A stretch of DNA of 26,510 bases from Thermococcus sp. (lineage in GTDB: Archaea; Methanobacteriota_B; Thermococci; Thermococcales; Thermococcaceae). Position 1 is the first letter of the stretch, and each line of letters begins with the position of its first letter. Positions 7,974 through 15,484 of the stretch are shown piece by piece. The position numbers were made by a program, and so were the translations under genes. The notes beneath the pieces are model-generated. The model made no database searches, was not told where the DNA came from, and saw only the letters and a list, made by a program, of their open reading frames with translations. The DNA lies in assembly GCA_027023165.1 (NCBI GenBank), contig JALVWX010000223.1:1-26510 (forward strand), given 5' to 3'.

Positions 7974-8569
7974 AGCTCCTCGTCCTCCTCGAGCTTCCTG
8001 TCGATGGAGACAACCTTGTCGGTTACTTCTTCAACGTCGGCCTCTCCTGCTTCGACCTGACTCCAGGCCTTCATGAGCTCCCTCTCCGTCTGGTCCTCGC
8101 TTTCCTCGAACTCAGCCACCTCCATCTCGAAGACCCTGTTGAGGCCCTCGACCATCTCGTCGAACTCTTTTCCATCAAGGTTTATCTTGATGAGCGCCTG
8201 CTCAAGCTCCTCCGGCTCGACGCTGTTTAGCTTCTCCCAGAGGCCCGTTTTCTTCAGCTCCTTCTCGTATTTCTTGACGATGATCAGGTTCTTCACAAGG
8301 GTGTACTGCCTCTGAGCGGTCGTGAAGTCCTTGAGCTTGAGCTTCTGCTCCATGTCGAGGCCCTTAATCTCCTGCGCGAGCATCTTCTTCTTGAGCTTGT
8401 CCGCGCCTATTCCCTCCTGGAAGAGCTGCTTTTTCTTCTTCTCGATCTGGTTGATGTCCTTCTTAAGGCGCTCAAGCCTGTTCTTCAGCCTTATCTCCTC
8501 GGCCTGAAGCTCCCTCAGGGAAAGCTTTTCTATGGTGTTCTTCTTTCCAAACATGTCGCGGATTCCCAT
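7970..8569 (-). CDS. ESCRT-III/Snf7-like coiled-coil protein, first paralogue
   Basis: A 199-residue charged helical protein. I place the start at ATG 8569 because GGAGGTG lies about 5 bases ahead; the in-frame GTG at 8578 falls inside that site. The front (MGIRDMFGKKNTIEKL) is basic and amphipathic. A Lys-rich hairpin covers about 17-100, then shorter helices with VEPEELEQALIKINLDGKEF (117-136), then an acidic tail (FEESEDQTERELMKAW; final residues EEDEEL). This basic-to-acidic layout, the short size, and co-occurrence with an MIT-AAA ATPase are what ESCRT-III proteins show. It aligns with the next protein over most of its length, including NLIIVKKYEKELKKT versus NLAIIKENEAILKDT. The existence of the gene is secure; the ESCRT-III identity is a structural inference. 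Confidence 0.85.
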   Translation of the reverse strand: MGIRDMFGKKNTIEKLSLRELQAEEIRLKNRLERLKKDINQIEKKKKQLFQEGIGADKLKKKMLAQEIKGLDMEQKLKLKDFTTAQRQYTLVKNLIIVKKYEKELKKTGLWEKLNSVEPEELEQALIKINLDGKEFDEMVEGLNRVFEMEVAEFEESEDQTERELMKAWSQVEAGEADVEEVTDKVVSIDRKLEEDEEL

Positions 8570-8614
8570 CTTCCACACCTCCGGTGAGCGTTATCCACGC
8601 AAACAACGAAAGTT

Positions 8615-10480
8615 TCAGATGAAGCCCTCCTTTACAAGGACGTAGCCAACGCCATCGATGAACTTGGTGGAGTAGCCCTTCTCCCTGGCAAGCTCCTGGA
8701 AGGCCCTCTTCACAAGATCCTCAGGGAACTCCCCGGTGGCGTCCTCAAGCCGGACGTATCCTCTGACCTTTATCCTCTCCTCTATGAAGCCCCTGATCTT
8801 GGCCATCTTCTCCTCGTCGCGCTCCAGCCTGAGGAACGGTTCGAAGGCTTTAGCATACTCGTCGTGCGGGTTGTAGATCAGCTCGCCGCTCTCAAGATCG
8901 AGCAGGGCCAGCGAGACGTTCTCGGATATAAAGTTCCTGTGGAAGTCGTTTGAGTTCACGTAGTCCCTGATGCGCTTCTCGAAGCCGGTCGGGGATGCAA
9001 CGAGAAGGACAATCCTGCCGTTCTTAGCTTCGTTCCTTGCATCCACGAGGAGGGCGTTGACGTCGGCCAGCTCAACGGGATCAGTGTCGAAGCCGACATT
9101 GGCGTAGCGCTCAGGCCTGCTGTAGAAGAGAGCCTTGACCACCAGCGATTCCTTCTTTCCTATGAGTTTCTTTTCTCTAAGGTGGATCTCGACCAGCGTG
9201 TTGTCCGGGACGTTCTTGAGGTCGCGCTCGCTTAGCTTTCCGGCGAAGGGAGTCTTATCGAAGGTGCCCCTCTCCTCCATGCCCTCGACCTTGAATGTCT
9301 TTCCAAGGATCTTCACATCCTCCTTGAACTTGCCCTTCATCCTGCCCGCGAAGTTCATCTCAAGGATCTTTGCCTCGTCCCGCCTGACGAAGCGCGAGCC
9401 TTTCTCGACCTTTCCTGTCATCTCCATTACTTCGCGGATCCTCTTTGAAACCTCGTCCTCCTTCTGCTGGAGTTCCAGTTCCTTCCGCCTAAGCTCCATC
9501 TCCTTCTGCTTCAGCTGGAGTTCCCTCCTCCGTATCTCGTCCTCCATGGCCGCAACCTGACTCATCATCTGCCTCTCGACCTTCTCAAGCTCCTCTCTGA
9601 GCTTTCTCTGGGCCTCCTCATCCTTCATCCTGCTTATCTCCTCAACGAGCCTGGCCTTCTCCTCCTCGAACCTTCTCTGGAGTTCCTCTTTCTCCCGTCT
9701 GAGTCTCGCTATCTCTTCCTCCTTGGCGGCGGCAACGCGCCTGGCTATCTCCTCGCGCTCCCTCTCAAATTCCCGGAGCATTTCCGCCATGGCGTTCTGG
9801 AGCTGCTCTATCTCCTCCTCCCTGCGCTTGATTTCCCGGTCTTTGCGTATGATCTCCTTCTGATATGTTTTTTCAATGACGCTTTCCTCTTCTCCAACCG
9901 CGGATAGGAGATCCTCAAACCAGTCAAAGCGCCTGTTTGCCTCGTTCATAGCTTCCTCGATCTTACTCTTGTACGAGTCCCACTTGCCCTTGAGAAAATG
10001 CCTAAGGGGTAACTTGACTTCCGGATCGTCGAGGACCTCATCGAGCCACCGGTTAACGGCCTTGTACTCCCTTAAGAGTCCAAGGATGTTTGAGTCCCTG
10101 TGCAGTATCTTTTTCATGACGTCATCTGTTGTGTATATCTCAAACACATTGTAGCGAAGAACCCTCTCGACGGCCTCTACTTCCCTATCCCTGTACTTCC
10201 TTTTGGCTGGAGGATACGACTCCTCGTTCTTCCAGAAACTCCATGCCAATACTGCCAGTGCTCCCTCGAACTTACTCCGGAAGTGGAGGTCGAGGTCCCT
10301 AAGGAATTCACCGCATTCCCCGTCGAGATATCTGTCATAGGCCTCTTTCACCTGGTTCCAAAGCTTCTGGCGCCTCTCGAAGTCCTCAACTTGTATGTCT
10401 ATCCCCTGCTTCAAAACCCGCTCTGCCGGCTTCAGCAGGGCTTTAACACAGTCCGTTTTCCCCTCCTCGAATATCCCCAT
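8615..10480 (-). CDS. Long coiled-coil protein with C-terminal winged-helix-like domain
   Basis: A 621-residue protein I do not recognise. The start is ATG at 10480 with GGTGAT just upstream; a GTG at 10489 is part of that site. Residues about 1-200 are helical with several Trp and Tyr. Residues about 205-370 are a continuous, very charged coiled coil (runs of Glu, Arg and Lys in heptad-like order). Residues about 380-560 look alpha/beta (LVEIHLREKKL, NGRIVLLVASPTGF, VSLALLDLESGEL). The last 70 residues (IRGFIEERIKVRGYVRLED through YSTKFIDGVGYVLV) have a winged-helix pattern. One base separates it from the upstream gene, and the first ESCRT-III-like gene starts 45 bases downstream. A recruiting or scaffold protein, comparable in layout to CdvA or ESCRT-II-type winged-helix adaptors, is possible but only by analogy. 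Confidence 0.88.
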   Translation of the reverse strand: MGIFEEGKTDCVKALLKPAERVLKQGIDIQVEDFERRQKLWNQVKEAYDRYLDGECGEFLRDLDLHFRSKFEGALAVLAWSFWKNEESYPPAKRKYRDREVEAVERVLRYNVFEIYTTDDVMKKILHRDSNILGLLREYKAVNRWLDEVLDDPEVKLPLRHFLKGKWDSYKSKIEEAMNEANRRFDWFEDLLSAVGEEESVIEKTYQKEIIRKDREIKRREEEIEQLQNAMAEMLREFEREREEIARRVAAAKEEEIARLRREKEELQRRFEEEKARLVEEISRMKDEEAQRKLREELEKVERQMMSQVAAMEDEIRRRELQLKQKEMELRRKELELQQKEDEVSKRIREVMEMTGKVEKGSRFVRRDEAKILEMNFAGRMKGKFKEDVKILGKTFKVEGMEERGTFDKTPFAGKLSERDLKNVPDNTLVEIHLREKKLIGKKESLVVKALFYSRPERYANVGFDTDPVELADVNALLVDARNEAKNGRIVLLVASPTGFEKRIRDYVNSNDFHRNFISENVSLALLDLESGELIYNPHDEYAKAFEPFLRLERDEEKMAKIRGFIEERIKVRGYVRLEDATGEFPEDLVKRAFQELAREKGYSTKFIDGVGYVLVKEGFI

Positions 10481-10481
10481 T

Positions 10482-10997
10482 TCAATCACCCGCGAAGAGT
10501 TTCAGCTCCTCGTCAATACGATCGGCCAGAAAATCAACGGCCTCCCCAAAGCCCTCAATCTCAAAGACCACGTGGGAACTGCCGTTCCCCTTCATCAGAG
10601 CCTTTATGGTGGCCCGTCCTTTTCTCGTGTAGACGCTGTAGGTCTTCGCCAGGGCGTCCTTTCCCATGAAACCCGCGTTGAGCTTTGACATCAGGTAGTC
10701 GATGAAGCGCTCGACAACCCTCTTTTCCTCTGGCAGGGTGTACTCCAGGGTTCGCTTCCTGGCCCTGACCTTCTCCTTCAGGGGCTTTGCCTCGTAGACC
10801 TCCACTTTGTCCCCCACATCCCCTTCAAGCTTTGAGAAAAGCTCTTCAAAGAACTCCTCCGGGTTCTCCGTTTCTATGTAGAACACCGTCCCCCTGGGCT
10901 TTTTTACCATCGCCCTCTCTGCCCACCTATCAAGGAGGTAGTCAATGCGCTTTCTTTCGGCGTCGCTATCGTAGCCCACGAAGAGTATATATCCCAT
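10482..10997 (-). CDS. Unknown protein, first gene of the ESCRT-like/kinase operon
   Basis: A 171-residue protein I cannot assign. The start is ATG at 10997 with GGTGG just ahead; the in-frame GTG at 11006 is part of that site. The front half looks alpha/beta (MGYILFVGYDSDAERKRIDY, then GTVFYIETENPEEFFEELF), the middle is Lys/Arg/Glu-rich, and the end contains HVVFEIEGFGEAVDFLADRI. There is no signal peptide, TM segment or clear catalytic motif. It follows the promoter at 11031-11039 directly, and its stop lies one base before the start of the coiled-coil gene, so the two are very likely translated together. Confidence 0.85.
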   Translation of the reverse strand: MGYILFVGYDSDAERKRIDYLLDRWAERAMVKKPRGTVFYIETENPEEFFEELFSKLEGDVGDKVEVYEAKPLKEKVRARKRTLEYTLPEEKRVVERFIDYLMSKLNAGFMGKDALAKTYSVYTRKGRATIKALMKGNGSSHVVFEIEGFGEAVDFLADRIDEELKLFAGD

Positions 10998-11030
10998 TTC
11001 CACCACTCGATTCTTTTTGGTGATCCATCC

Positions 11031-11039
11031 TATATAAAG
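11031..11039 (-). promoter_or_regulatory. Promoter of the eight-gene ESCRT-like/kinase operon
   Basis: The minus strand reads CTTTATATA after an A-rich BRE-like stretch (GAGAAAA). The box centre is about 37 bases before the ATG at 10997, giving a predicted short leader of about 10 bases carrying the GGTGG site. No equally good TATA box is visible in the short gaps before the next seven genes except the ambiguous one at 1247-1257, so this is probably the main promoter of the whole run. Confidence 0.7.
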
Positions 11040-11192
11040 TTTTCTCCATTTTGGAAATTAACTGTTCGTTGCTTATTTGGATATCAACATCATGGCACTA
11101 TGCGGAGAATGTTGCATCCTCTTTAGTGGTTCCGTGGAGCATCACCGGGAAAGTTATGGCCGTTAAGAATAAAGGATTTTCGTTTTGTCACT

Positions 11193-11285
11193 ATGATCCG
11201 CGTTTATTTTGACAGGCATAAGGTTGAATACCACAGAGGCTGGACACAAGATCAGGAAACCACAGAAGAATGTGAAAAAGAATAA
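11193..11285 (+). CDS. Possible 30-residue peptide or gene remnant
   Basis: An ATG-started frame of 30 codons reading MIRVYFDRHKVEYHRGWTQD and then a Glu/Thr-rich tail, ending TAA. The beginning looks protein-like, with alternating hydrophobic residues as in a beta-strand. There is no convincing ribosome binding site, and it is convergent with the kinase gene. It could be a small peptide, the leftover front of a lost gene, or chance. Confidence 0.25.
   Translation: MIRVYFDRHKVEYHRGWTQDQETTEECEKE
11262..11284 (-). terminator. T-rich stretch after the beta-propeller kinase gene
   Basis: On the minus strand the sequence just downstream of the stop at 11299 reads TTATTCTTTTTCACATTCTTC. Runs of T are the usual intrinsic termination signal in Thermococcales. 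This would separate the kinase gene from the downstream operon, which has its own TATA box. Confidence 0.4.
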
Positions 11286-11298
11286 GCAATTGCACCCC

Positions 11299-14200
11299 TT
11301 AAAGCTTCTCGAACCCCAGCCTGATTTTGTGCGCTATTATCTCTGCCTTCTCAACGAGTTCTGGTGGGATGTCCAGCTTCTCTTCTAGGCGAAGCTTTAC
11401 CTGCTCGGCCAGCTTCTTCACCTCCTCCCTAAGCTCCCCACTTGTGTAGTAGGTAAGGTCACCGGCGTACTTGTAAGCCTCGCCCGCGTTGTTGGTTTTG
11501 AGGTTGATGAGGAGGAGCTCGGTTAGATAGTAAACCGTCCTCCTAACGTCGCCGAGGGTCTTGCTTTCCCTCAGGCTCTCTGAGTAAGTCATGTTCAGGA
11601 TTCTTGCCAGGTCTTTCTGGAGTTCGTCAACCGACTGGTAGCGCTCCTCCTTCCTCTTCGCCAGCATCCTCATGATGATCGGCTCGACCTTTTTCGCTTC
11701 CGGATTGAGCCGGCTCGGCGGTATCGGGTCGTCCCTCAGGATACCCATCATAACCTGACTCAGAGAGCCTTCGAAGGGAAGTTTACCTGTCACGAGTTCG
11801 TAGAAGATAACTCCCAACTGCCAGATGTCAGTCCTCTCGTCGGTTCTTCCATATTTGCGGTCAATCTGCTCCGGGGAGGCGTAGAAGGGCGTGAACGAAG
11901 CCGTTGTAGTCGCGCTCATGCTCTCCTCAAGAACCTTGCTCAATCCCCAGTCGGAAATCTTCGGGAGGCCGTTCTTGAGGAGGACGTTGCTCGGCTTCAA
12001 GTCGCGGTGGATTATGCCCTTGGAATGAGCGTACTTCAAGCCTTCAGCGATGTTGAAGACGATGAGAGCTGCTTCATCTACCGGCAGGGGCTTTTGGAGT
12101 CTCGCGAGGGAGCTTTCGCAGTACTCCATTTCCAGATAGGGAACCGGGAGGACGTTGACGTCGTAGAGTTCGACGATGTTCGAATGTTTAAGGTGGAGCC
12201 AGTTGGTTATCTCCCTTATGAAGGCCTTTCCAACGGCCGGGTCGAGGGTCTTGGGGAGCTTTAAAGCCACGACCTTCCCGTCCTTCCTTTTAGCTTTGTA
12301 AACCCTCGCAAAACCACCCTCACCGATGTACTGGAAGTCGGAGTAGAGTTCCTGGAGAGCCTCCACGGGGTTGAGGATAGGCGTTGACGTTACGGGAGTT
12401 GGCGTTCCCCCTGCCATTCTGGCGGTTTTCGTGACCTTCACGGGAATCCTGCTCTCAAGGGAGCCGAAGTTGGAGTCTATCTTGACAGTGAAGTCGAAGT
12501 CGCCGATGAACTTCGGCTTTACGGTCACGCTCTCGCCTATCGTCTTGCCCGGCTTAACCCGCGGGAACTCTATTTTCTCCTCGCTCAGCTCGAAGTAGTC
12601 CCTGTTTTCGGAGAGGTCAACGGTAAGTGCCAGGTCGCTGGAAAAGCGGTTGGTGACGATTATAGACACTTCAGTCTCGGCCTTGTGGGGCATCTCCGTT
12701 GGAACGTCGAGCTTGATGCTCCTCTTGAGGAGGCCCCTCTTCTGCTCCTCCTCTATGCGGGAGATGGCCTTCTTTATGCGGTTCGTTTTCCTTCCGAGGG
12801 CTTCTGCTAAAGAGAGCGCCTCGGTGTACGCAGATAACGCCCCGGCGTAGTCCCCTCCGAGTTCCAGCTCCTCACCCCTTGAGAGCAGGTTGTCGAGCCT
12901 CGTGGAGAGCTCCTCCCTGAGGGCCTTCACCTTGCCCTCCTCGCCTATTTCCTTAGCCAGCTTCTCGGCCTCCTTCAGGAGTTCACCGAGTGGGGAGTAG
13001 TCCCTCCTTGAAACGGCGGAGGTGATTTCCCCGAGAATCTTTTTGAGCCTCTCCCTTTTCTTCAGTTCGTCGAGGGTTCTCCTTGAGCCCTCTATCTTGG
13101 ACCTGAGAAACTCGCCTTTTCCAAGGGCCTCGGCTATTGGCAGGACAGACTCGTAGGTTCTTATCGCGCCCGTGTAGTCCCCCGAAGCCAGCAGGGAATC
13201 ACCACGCGCCACCGTTTCCTCCATCTGCCTCTCTATTCTTTCAAGGAGTTGTTTTGCCCCCTCCCTGATTCCAGAGATTGGAGATGACTGGAGGGGGACG
13301 AGGAGCCTCGCGGCTTCCGCAAGGTTTCCATTTTCCACGAGCTTCTCCGCTTTCATAAGGCTCCTCCGCTCCTTCTTCATGCGTTCGAGGAGCTTTTCCC
13401 TCTCCTCGATGTCCTTAGCTTTGCCGAGGGCCTCGGCGTAGGCTTTAGCTTCTTCCAGCTTTGCCCCGGCAGTCTTGACGTCGAGGTTCTCAAGGGCGGA
13501 GGTGAAGTCGTTGATGATGCCTTGGTAGGTCTCGGTGGCTTCGTTGACGGCGGAGGAGAGTAGCTTCCCGACCCTTGGAAGGACATCCGAACCCAAAGTT
13601 ACGGCAATTTTTTCGGCCTCCTTCAGGATTTTGATTCTCTCAAGGAGGGGGGCTTTCTCGGCCTTCCTGAGGAGGGCGTTCAGCTCCCCAAGCTTCCTCT
13701 CGCGCTCCCTCCTCTTCTGGTATCCATAGGATAGCCCGCCCCCGATGATAGCCAGGGCTATGACGCCGAGGGCAAACGTCTTCTGTCTTTTATCTTTCTC
13801 GGCCTCCGCCTGAAGGGCGAGCTGGTAGGCTCTGACATAGTCACCGCTCTGGAATGCTTCTTTTGCCTGACTTATGAGGGAGGCGGGGGCAAGAAATCCT
13901 TCCGCTCTCTGTATTGTTTGTTTTACATATTTTGCATAAGAATACTGGACTTCGACCTCTAAGTTTACAGACTTTACTATACCCTTTGATGGTTGAGGCG
14001 TTACGTCGGTGTTTTTCACGGTTGCGTCGGTGTTTTCTATACTGGCGTTAGTGTTGCTTACTTGGGCGTTCGAATTGTTACAGAAGTCACAGCTTGACAA
14101 AATTCCATCGGGCGGAAGCCTAAGAACCCAAACATCCGCATTATAGAGCCATATGTCAATTGCCCCGTAGTAGCCGGCCACGATGATGTCGCCATTAGGA

Positions 14201-15258
14201 GCTAAGGCAACTGCGTTAGCCCCATCCCTCTCGCTTCCTCCGTAGGTTTTTTGCCATTTCACGTTTCCTTCACTATCAAGCCTGAGAACCCAAGTGTCAG
14301 CATCACCAGCGCCGAAGCTCCAAGTGTAGCCGGCCACGATAATGTCGTCCCCAGCCAAGGCAACCGCGTAAGCCTCATCACTATACTCTCCTCCGTAGGT
14401 TTTCTGCCACTTCACGTTCCCATTACTATCAAGCCTCAGAACCCAAACATCCGGATGATCCTCTCTTCCTAAGCCGAAGCTTTCAGTGCCACCGGTCACA
14501 ATGATGTCCCCGTTTTCAGCGAGAGCAACCGCGGTAGCCTCATCCCGGTTGCTTCCCCCGTAAGTCTTCTGCCATTTAACGTTTCCCTCGCTGTCAAGCC
14601 TGAGAACCCAAACGTCACCCCAACCAGCGCCGAAGCTATCAGTCCAGCCAGCCACGATAATGTCACCATTAGGAGCTAAGGCAACTGCGGTAGCATAATC
14701 ATAATAGCTTCCTCCGTAGGTTTTCTGCCATTTGACATTTCCCTCGCTGTCAAGCCTAAGAACCCAAAAGTCAAGATTACCAGCGCCGAAGCTCCAAGTG
14801 TAGCCGGCCACGATAATGTCGTTCCCAGCCAAGGCAACCGCGTAAGCCTCATCACTATACTCTCCTCCGTAGGTTTTCTGCCATTTAACGTTCCCATTCC
14901 CGTCAAGCCTGAGAACCCAAGCATCCCACCTACCAGCGCCGAAGCTTTTAGTGTAGCCAACTACGATAATGTCCCCGTTAGGAGCTAAGGCAACTGCGGT
15001 AGCATAATCATAATTGCTTCCGCCGTAGGTTTTGGCCCATGCTACGCTCCCGTCAGGGTTCAGCTTCATGACGAGAGCGTCCCAGCCTATGTGGCCGACC
15101 GCAATAATGCTCCCGTCCGGAAGAACCTTAACAGCCTTGATAATATCATCACCGCTTCCATCATAACTCTTCGCCCACCAGAGGCCGGAGCTTTCCGCCT
15201 TAACCACAGGCAACAGTGCCAGCAGGAGAATCGCCACGAGTATCAGTGCCTTCCTCAC
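11299..15258 (-). CDS. Receptor-type Ser/Thr kinase with beta-propeller ectodomain
   Basis: A 1319-residue single-pass receptor kinase. I choose GTG at 15258 because GAGGTGGT lies just upstream and the product starts with a clean signal peptide (MRKALILVAILLLALLPVVKA); GTG at 15267 overlaps that site. Residues about 25-385 are seven ~50-residue blades with the theme WVLRLDSEGNVKWQKTYGG and GDIIVAGY, a seven-bladed propeller closed by its two ends. An Asn/Thr-rich stalk (about 395-425) and TPR-like helices lead to a TM at about 495-512. Inside the cell come about 350 residues of TPR-like helices (SRGEELELGGDYAGALSAY), a beta-sandwich, and the kinase from about 970: GEGGFARVY, VALK, HRDLKPSN, DWG and SPE in place of APE. 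It ends in the C-terminal domain shared with the other two kinases. Blade DNA contains near-identical 105-base repeats. It has no TATA box of good quality and may be read from upstream. Confidence 0.93.
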   Translation of the reverse strand: MRKALILVAILLLALLPVVKAESSGLWWAKSYDGSGDDIIKAVKVLPDGSIIAVGHIGWDALVMKLNPDGSVAWAKTYGGSNYDYATAVALAPNGDIIVVGYTKSFGAGRWDAWVLRLDGNGNVKWQKTYGGEYSDEAYAVALAGNDIIVAGYTWSFGAGNLDFWVLRLDSEGNVKWQKTYGGSYYDYATAVALAPNGDIIVAGWTDSFGAGWGDVWVLRLDSEGNVKWQKTYGGSNRDEATAVALAENGDIIVTGGTESFGLGREDHPDVWVLRLDSNGNVKWQKTYGGEYSDEAYAVALAGDDIIVAGYTWSFGAGDADTWVLRLDSEGNVKWQKTYGGSERDGANAVALAPNGDIIVAGYYGAIDIWLYNADVWVLRLPPDGILSSCDFCNNSNAQVSNTNASIENTDATVKNTDVTPQPSKGIVKSVNLEVEVQYSYAKYVKQTIQRAEGFLAPASLISQAKEAFQSGDYVRAYQLALQAEAEKDKRQKTFALGVIALAIIGGGLSYGYQKRRERERKLGELNALLRKAEKAPLLERIKILKEAEKIAVTLGSDVLPRVGKLLSSAVNEATETYQGIINDFTSALENLDVKTAGAKLEEAKAYAEALGKAKDIEEREKLLERMKKERRSLMKAEKLVENGNLAEAARLLVPLQSSPISGIREGAKQLLERIERQMEETVARGDSLLASGDYTGAIRTYESVLPIAEALGKGEFLRSKIEGSRRTLDELKKRERLKKILGEITSAVSRRDYSPLGELLKEAEKLAKEIGEEGKVKALREELSTRLDNLLSRGEELELGGDYAGALSAYTEALSLAEALGRKTNRIKKAISRIEEEQKRGLLKRSIKLDVPTEMPHKAETEVSIIVTNRFSSDLALTVDLSENRDYFELSEEKIEFPRVKPGKTIGESVTVKPKFIGDFDFTVKIDSNFGSLESRIPVKVTKTARMAGGTPTPVTSTPILNPVEALQELYSDFQYIGEGGFARVYKAKRKDGKVVALKLPKTLDPAVGKAFIREITNWLHLKHSNIVELYDVNVLPVPYLEMEYCESSLARLQKPLPVDEAALIVFNIAEGLKYAHSKGIIHRDLKPSNVLLKNGLPKISDWGLSKVLEESMSATTTASFTPFYASPEQIDRKYGRTDERTDIWQLGVIFYELVTGKLPFEGSLSQVMMGILRDDPIPPSRLNPEAKKVEPIIMRMLAKRKEERYQSVDELQKDLARILNMTYSESLRESKTLGDVRRTVYYLTELLLINLKTNNAGEAYKYAGDLTYYTSGELREEVKKLAEQVKLRLEEKLDIPPELVEKAEIIAHKIRLGFEKL
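14305..14409 (-). repeat. 105-base direct repeat, copy A, in propeller blades
   Basis: This stretch matches 14779-14883 with one mismatch (C at 14349 versus T at 14823). It encodes the blade segment running from KTYGGEYSDEAYAVALAG to GYTWSFGAG. Copies lie 474 bases apart, about three blades. Such identity at synonymous sites points to recent duplication or gene conversion. Confidence 0.9.
14779..14883 (-). repeat. 105-base direct repeat, copy B, in propeller blades
   Basis: Second copy of the repeat at 14305-14409, differing at one base. Other blades are similar at protein level and share shorter DNA identities, for example the matching stretches near 14669-14725 and 14965-15030. Confidence 0.9.
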
Positions 15259-15306
15259 GGAAACCACCTCGCTTACTATAACGGCATGGAATAAGAGGTT
15301 TTCGGC

Positions 15307-15477
15307 CTACTCCCTCAGCTCACCCTTCAGCCTCAGGTACTCCTCCCTCGTGAGAGGGAAGTCTTCAGCAGCCTGTAGGAATGAGTTGACGAGCCTGACC
15401 TGCTCCCCAAACACTTCATCCGGGTTCTCCTTGAGCCTTTTCACGTAGAACCGTATGAAGGCGAGCCTCTCCTCCAT
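15307..15477 (-). CDS. Small conserved-looking protein next to a nucleotidyltransferase
   Basis: A 56-residue protein starting at ATG 15477 (MEERLAFIRFYVKRL) and ending with LTREEYLRLKGELRE. An upstream in-frame start at 15525 would overlap the preceding gene and add basic, low-quality sequence, so I prefer the shorter form. It is helical and charged with no TM segment. It starts seven bases after the stop of the nucleotidyltransferase-like gene, so the two probably form a pair. It resembles, from memory, a small family common in Thermococcales; the function is unknown. Confidence 0.75.
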   Translation of the reverse strand: MEERLAFIRFYVKRLKENPDEVFGEQVRLVNSFLQAAEDFPLTREEYLRLKGELRE

Positions 15478-15484
15478 GTTGCGT

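Larger units (their letters stand above)
11041..11298. other. Gene-poor gap between the two receptor-kinase regions
   Basis: About 300 bases separate the start of the 171-residue gene from the end of the beta-propeller kinase gene. The gap holds the BRE side of the operon promoter, a 30-codon plus-strand open frame (11193-11285) and an A-rich stretch that is T-rich on the minus strand. I see no tRNA, no box C/D element with both boxes, and no strong repeat in 11041-11192. Confidence 0.6.

Noticed and set aside
7362..8569. PspA/Vipp1 identity for the two small coiled-coil proteins
   Set aside because: PspA-type proteins share the ESCRT-III fold, but the short size, acidic tail and MIT-AAA neighbour favour the ESCRT-III side. 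It is kept as an alternative in the entries rather than as the call.
14100..15060. CRISPR-like or intergenic tandem array
   Set aside because: The repeats are in frame inside the kinase gene and encode beta-propeller blades; spacing is about 150 bases and there are no spacers of CRISPR size.
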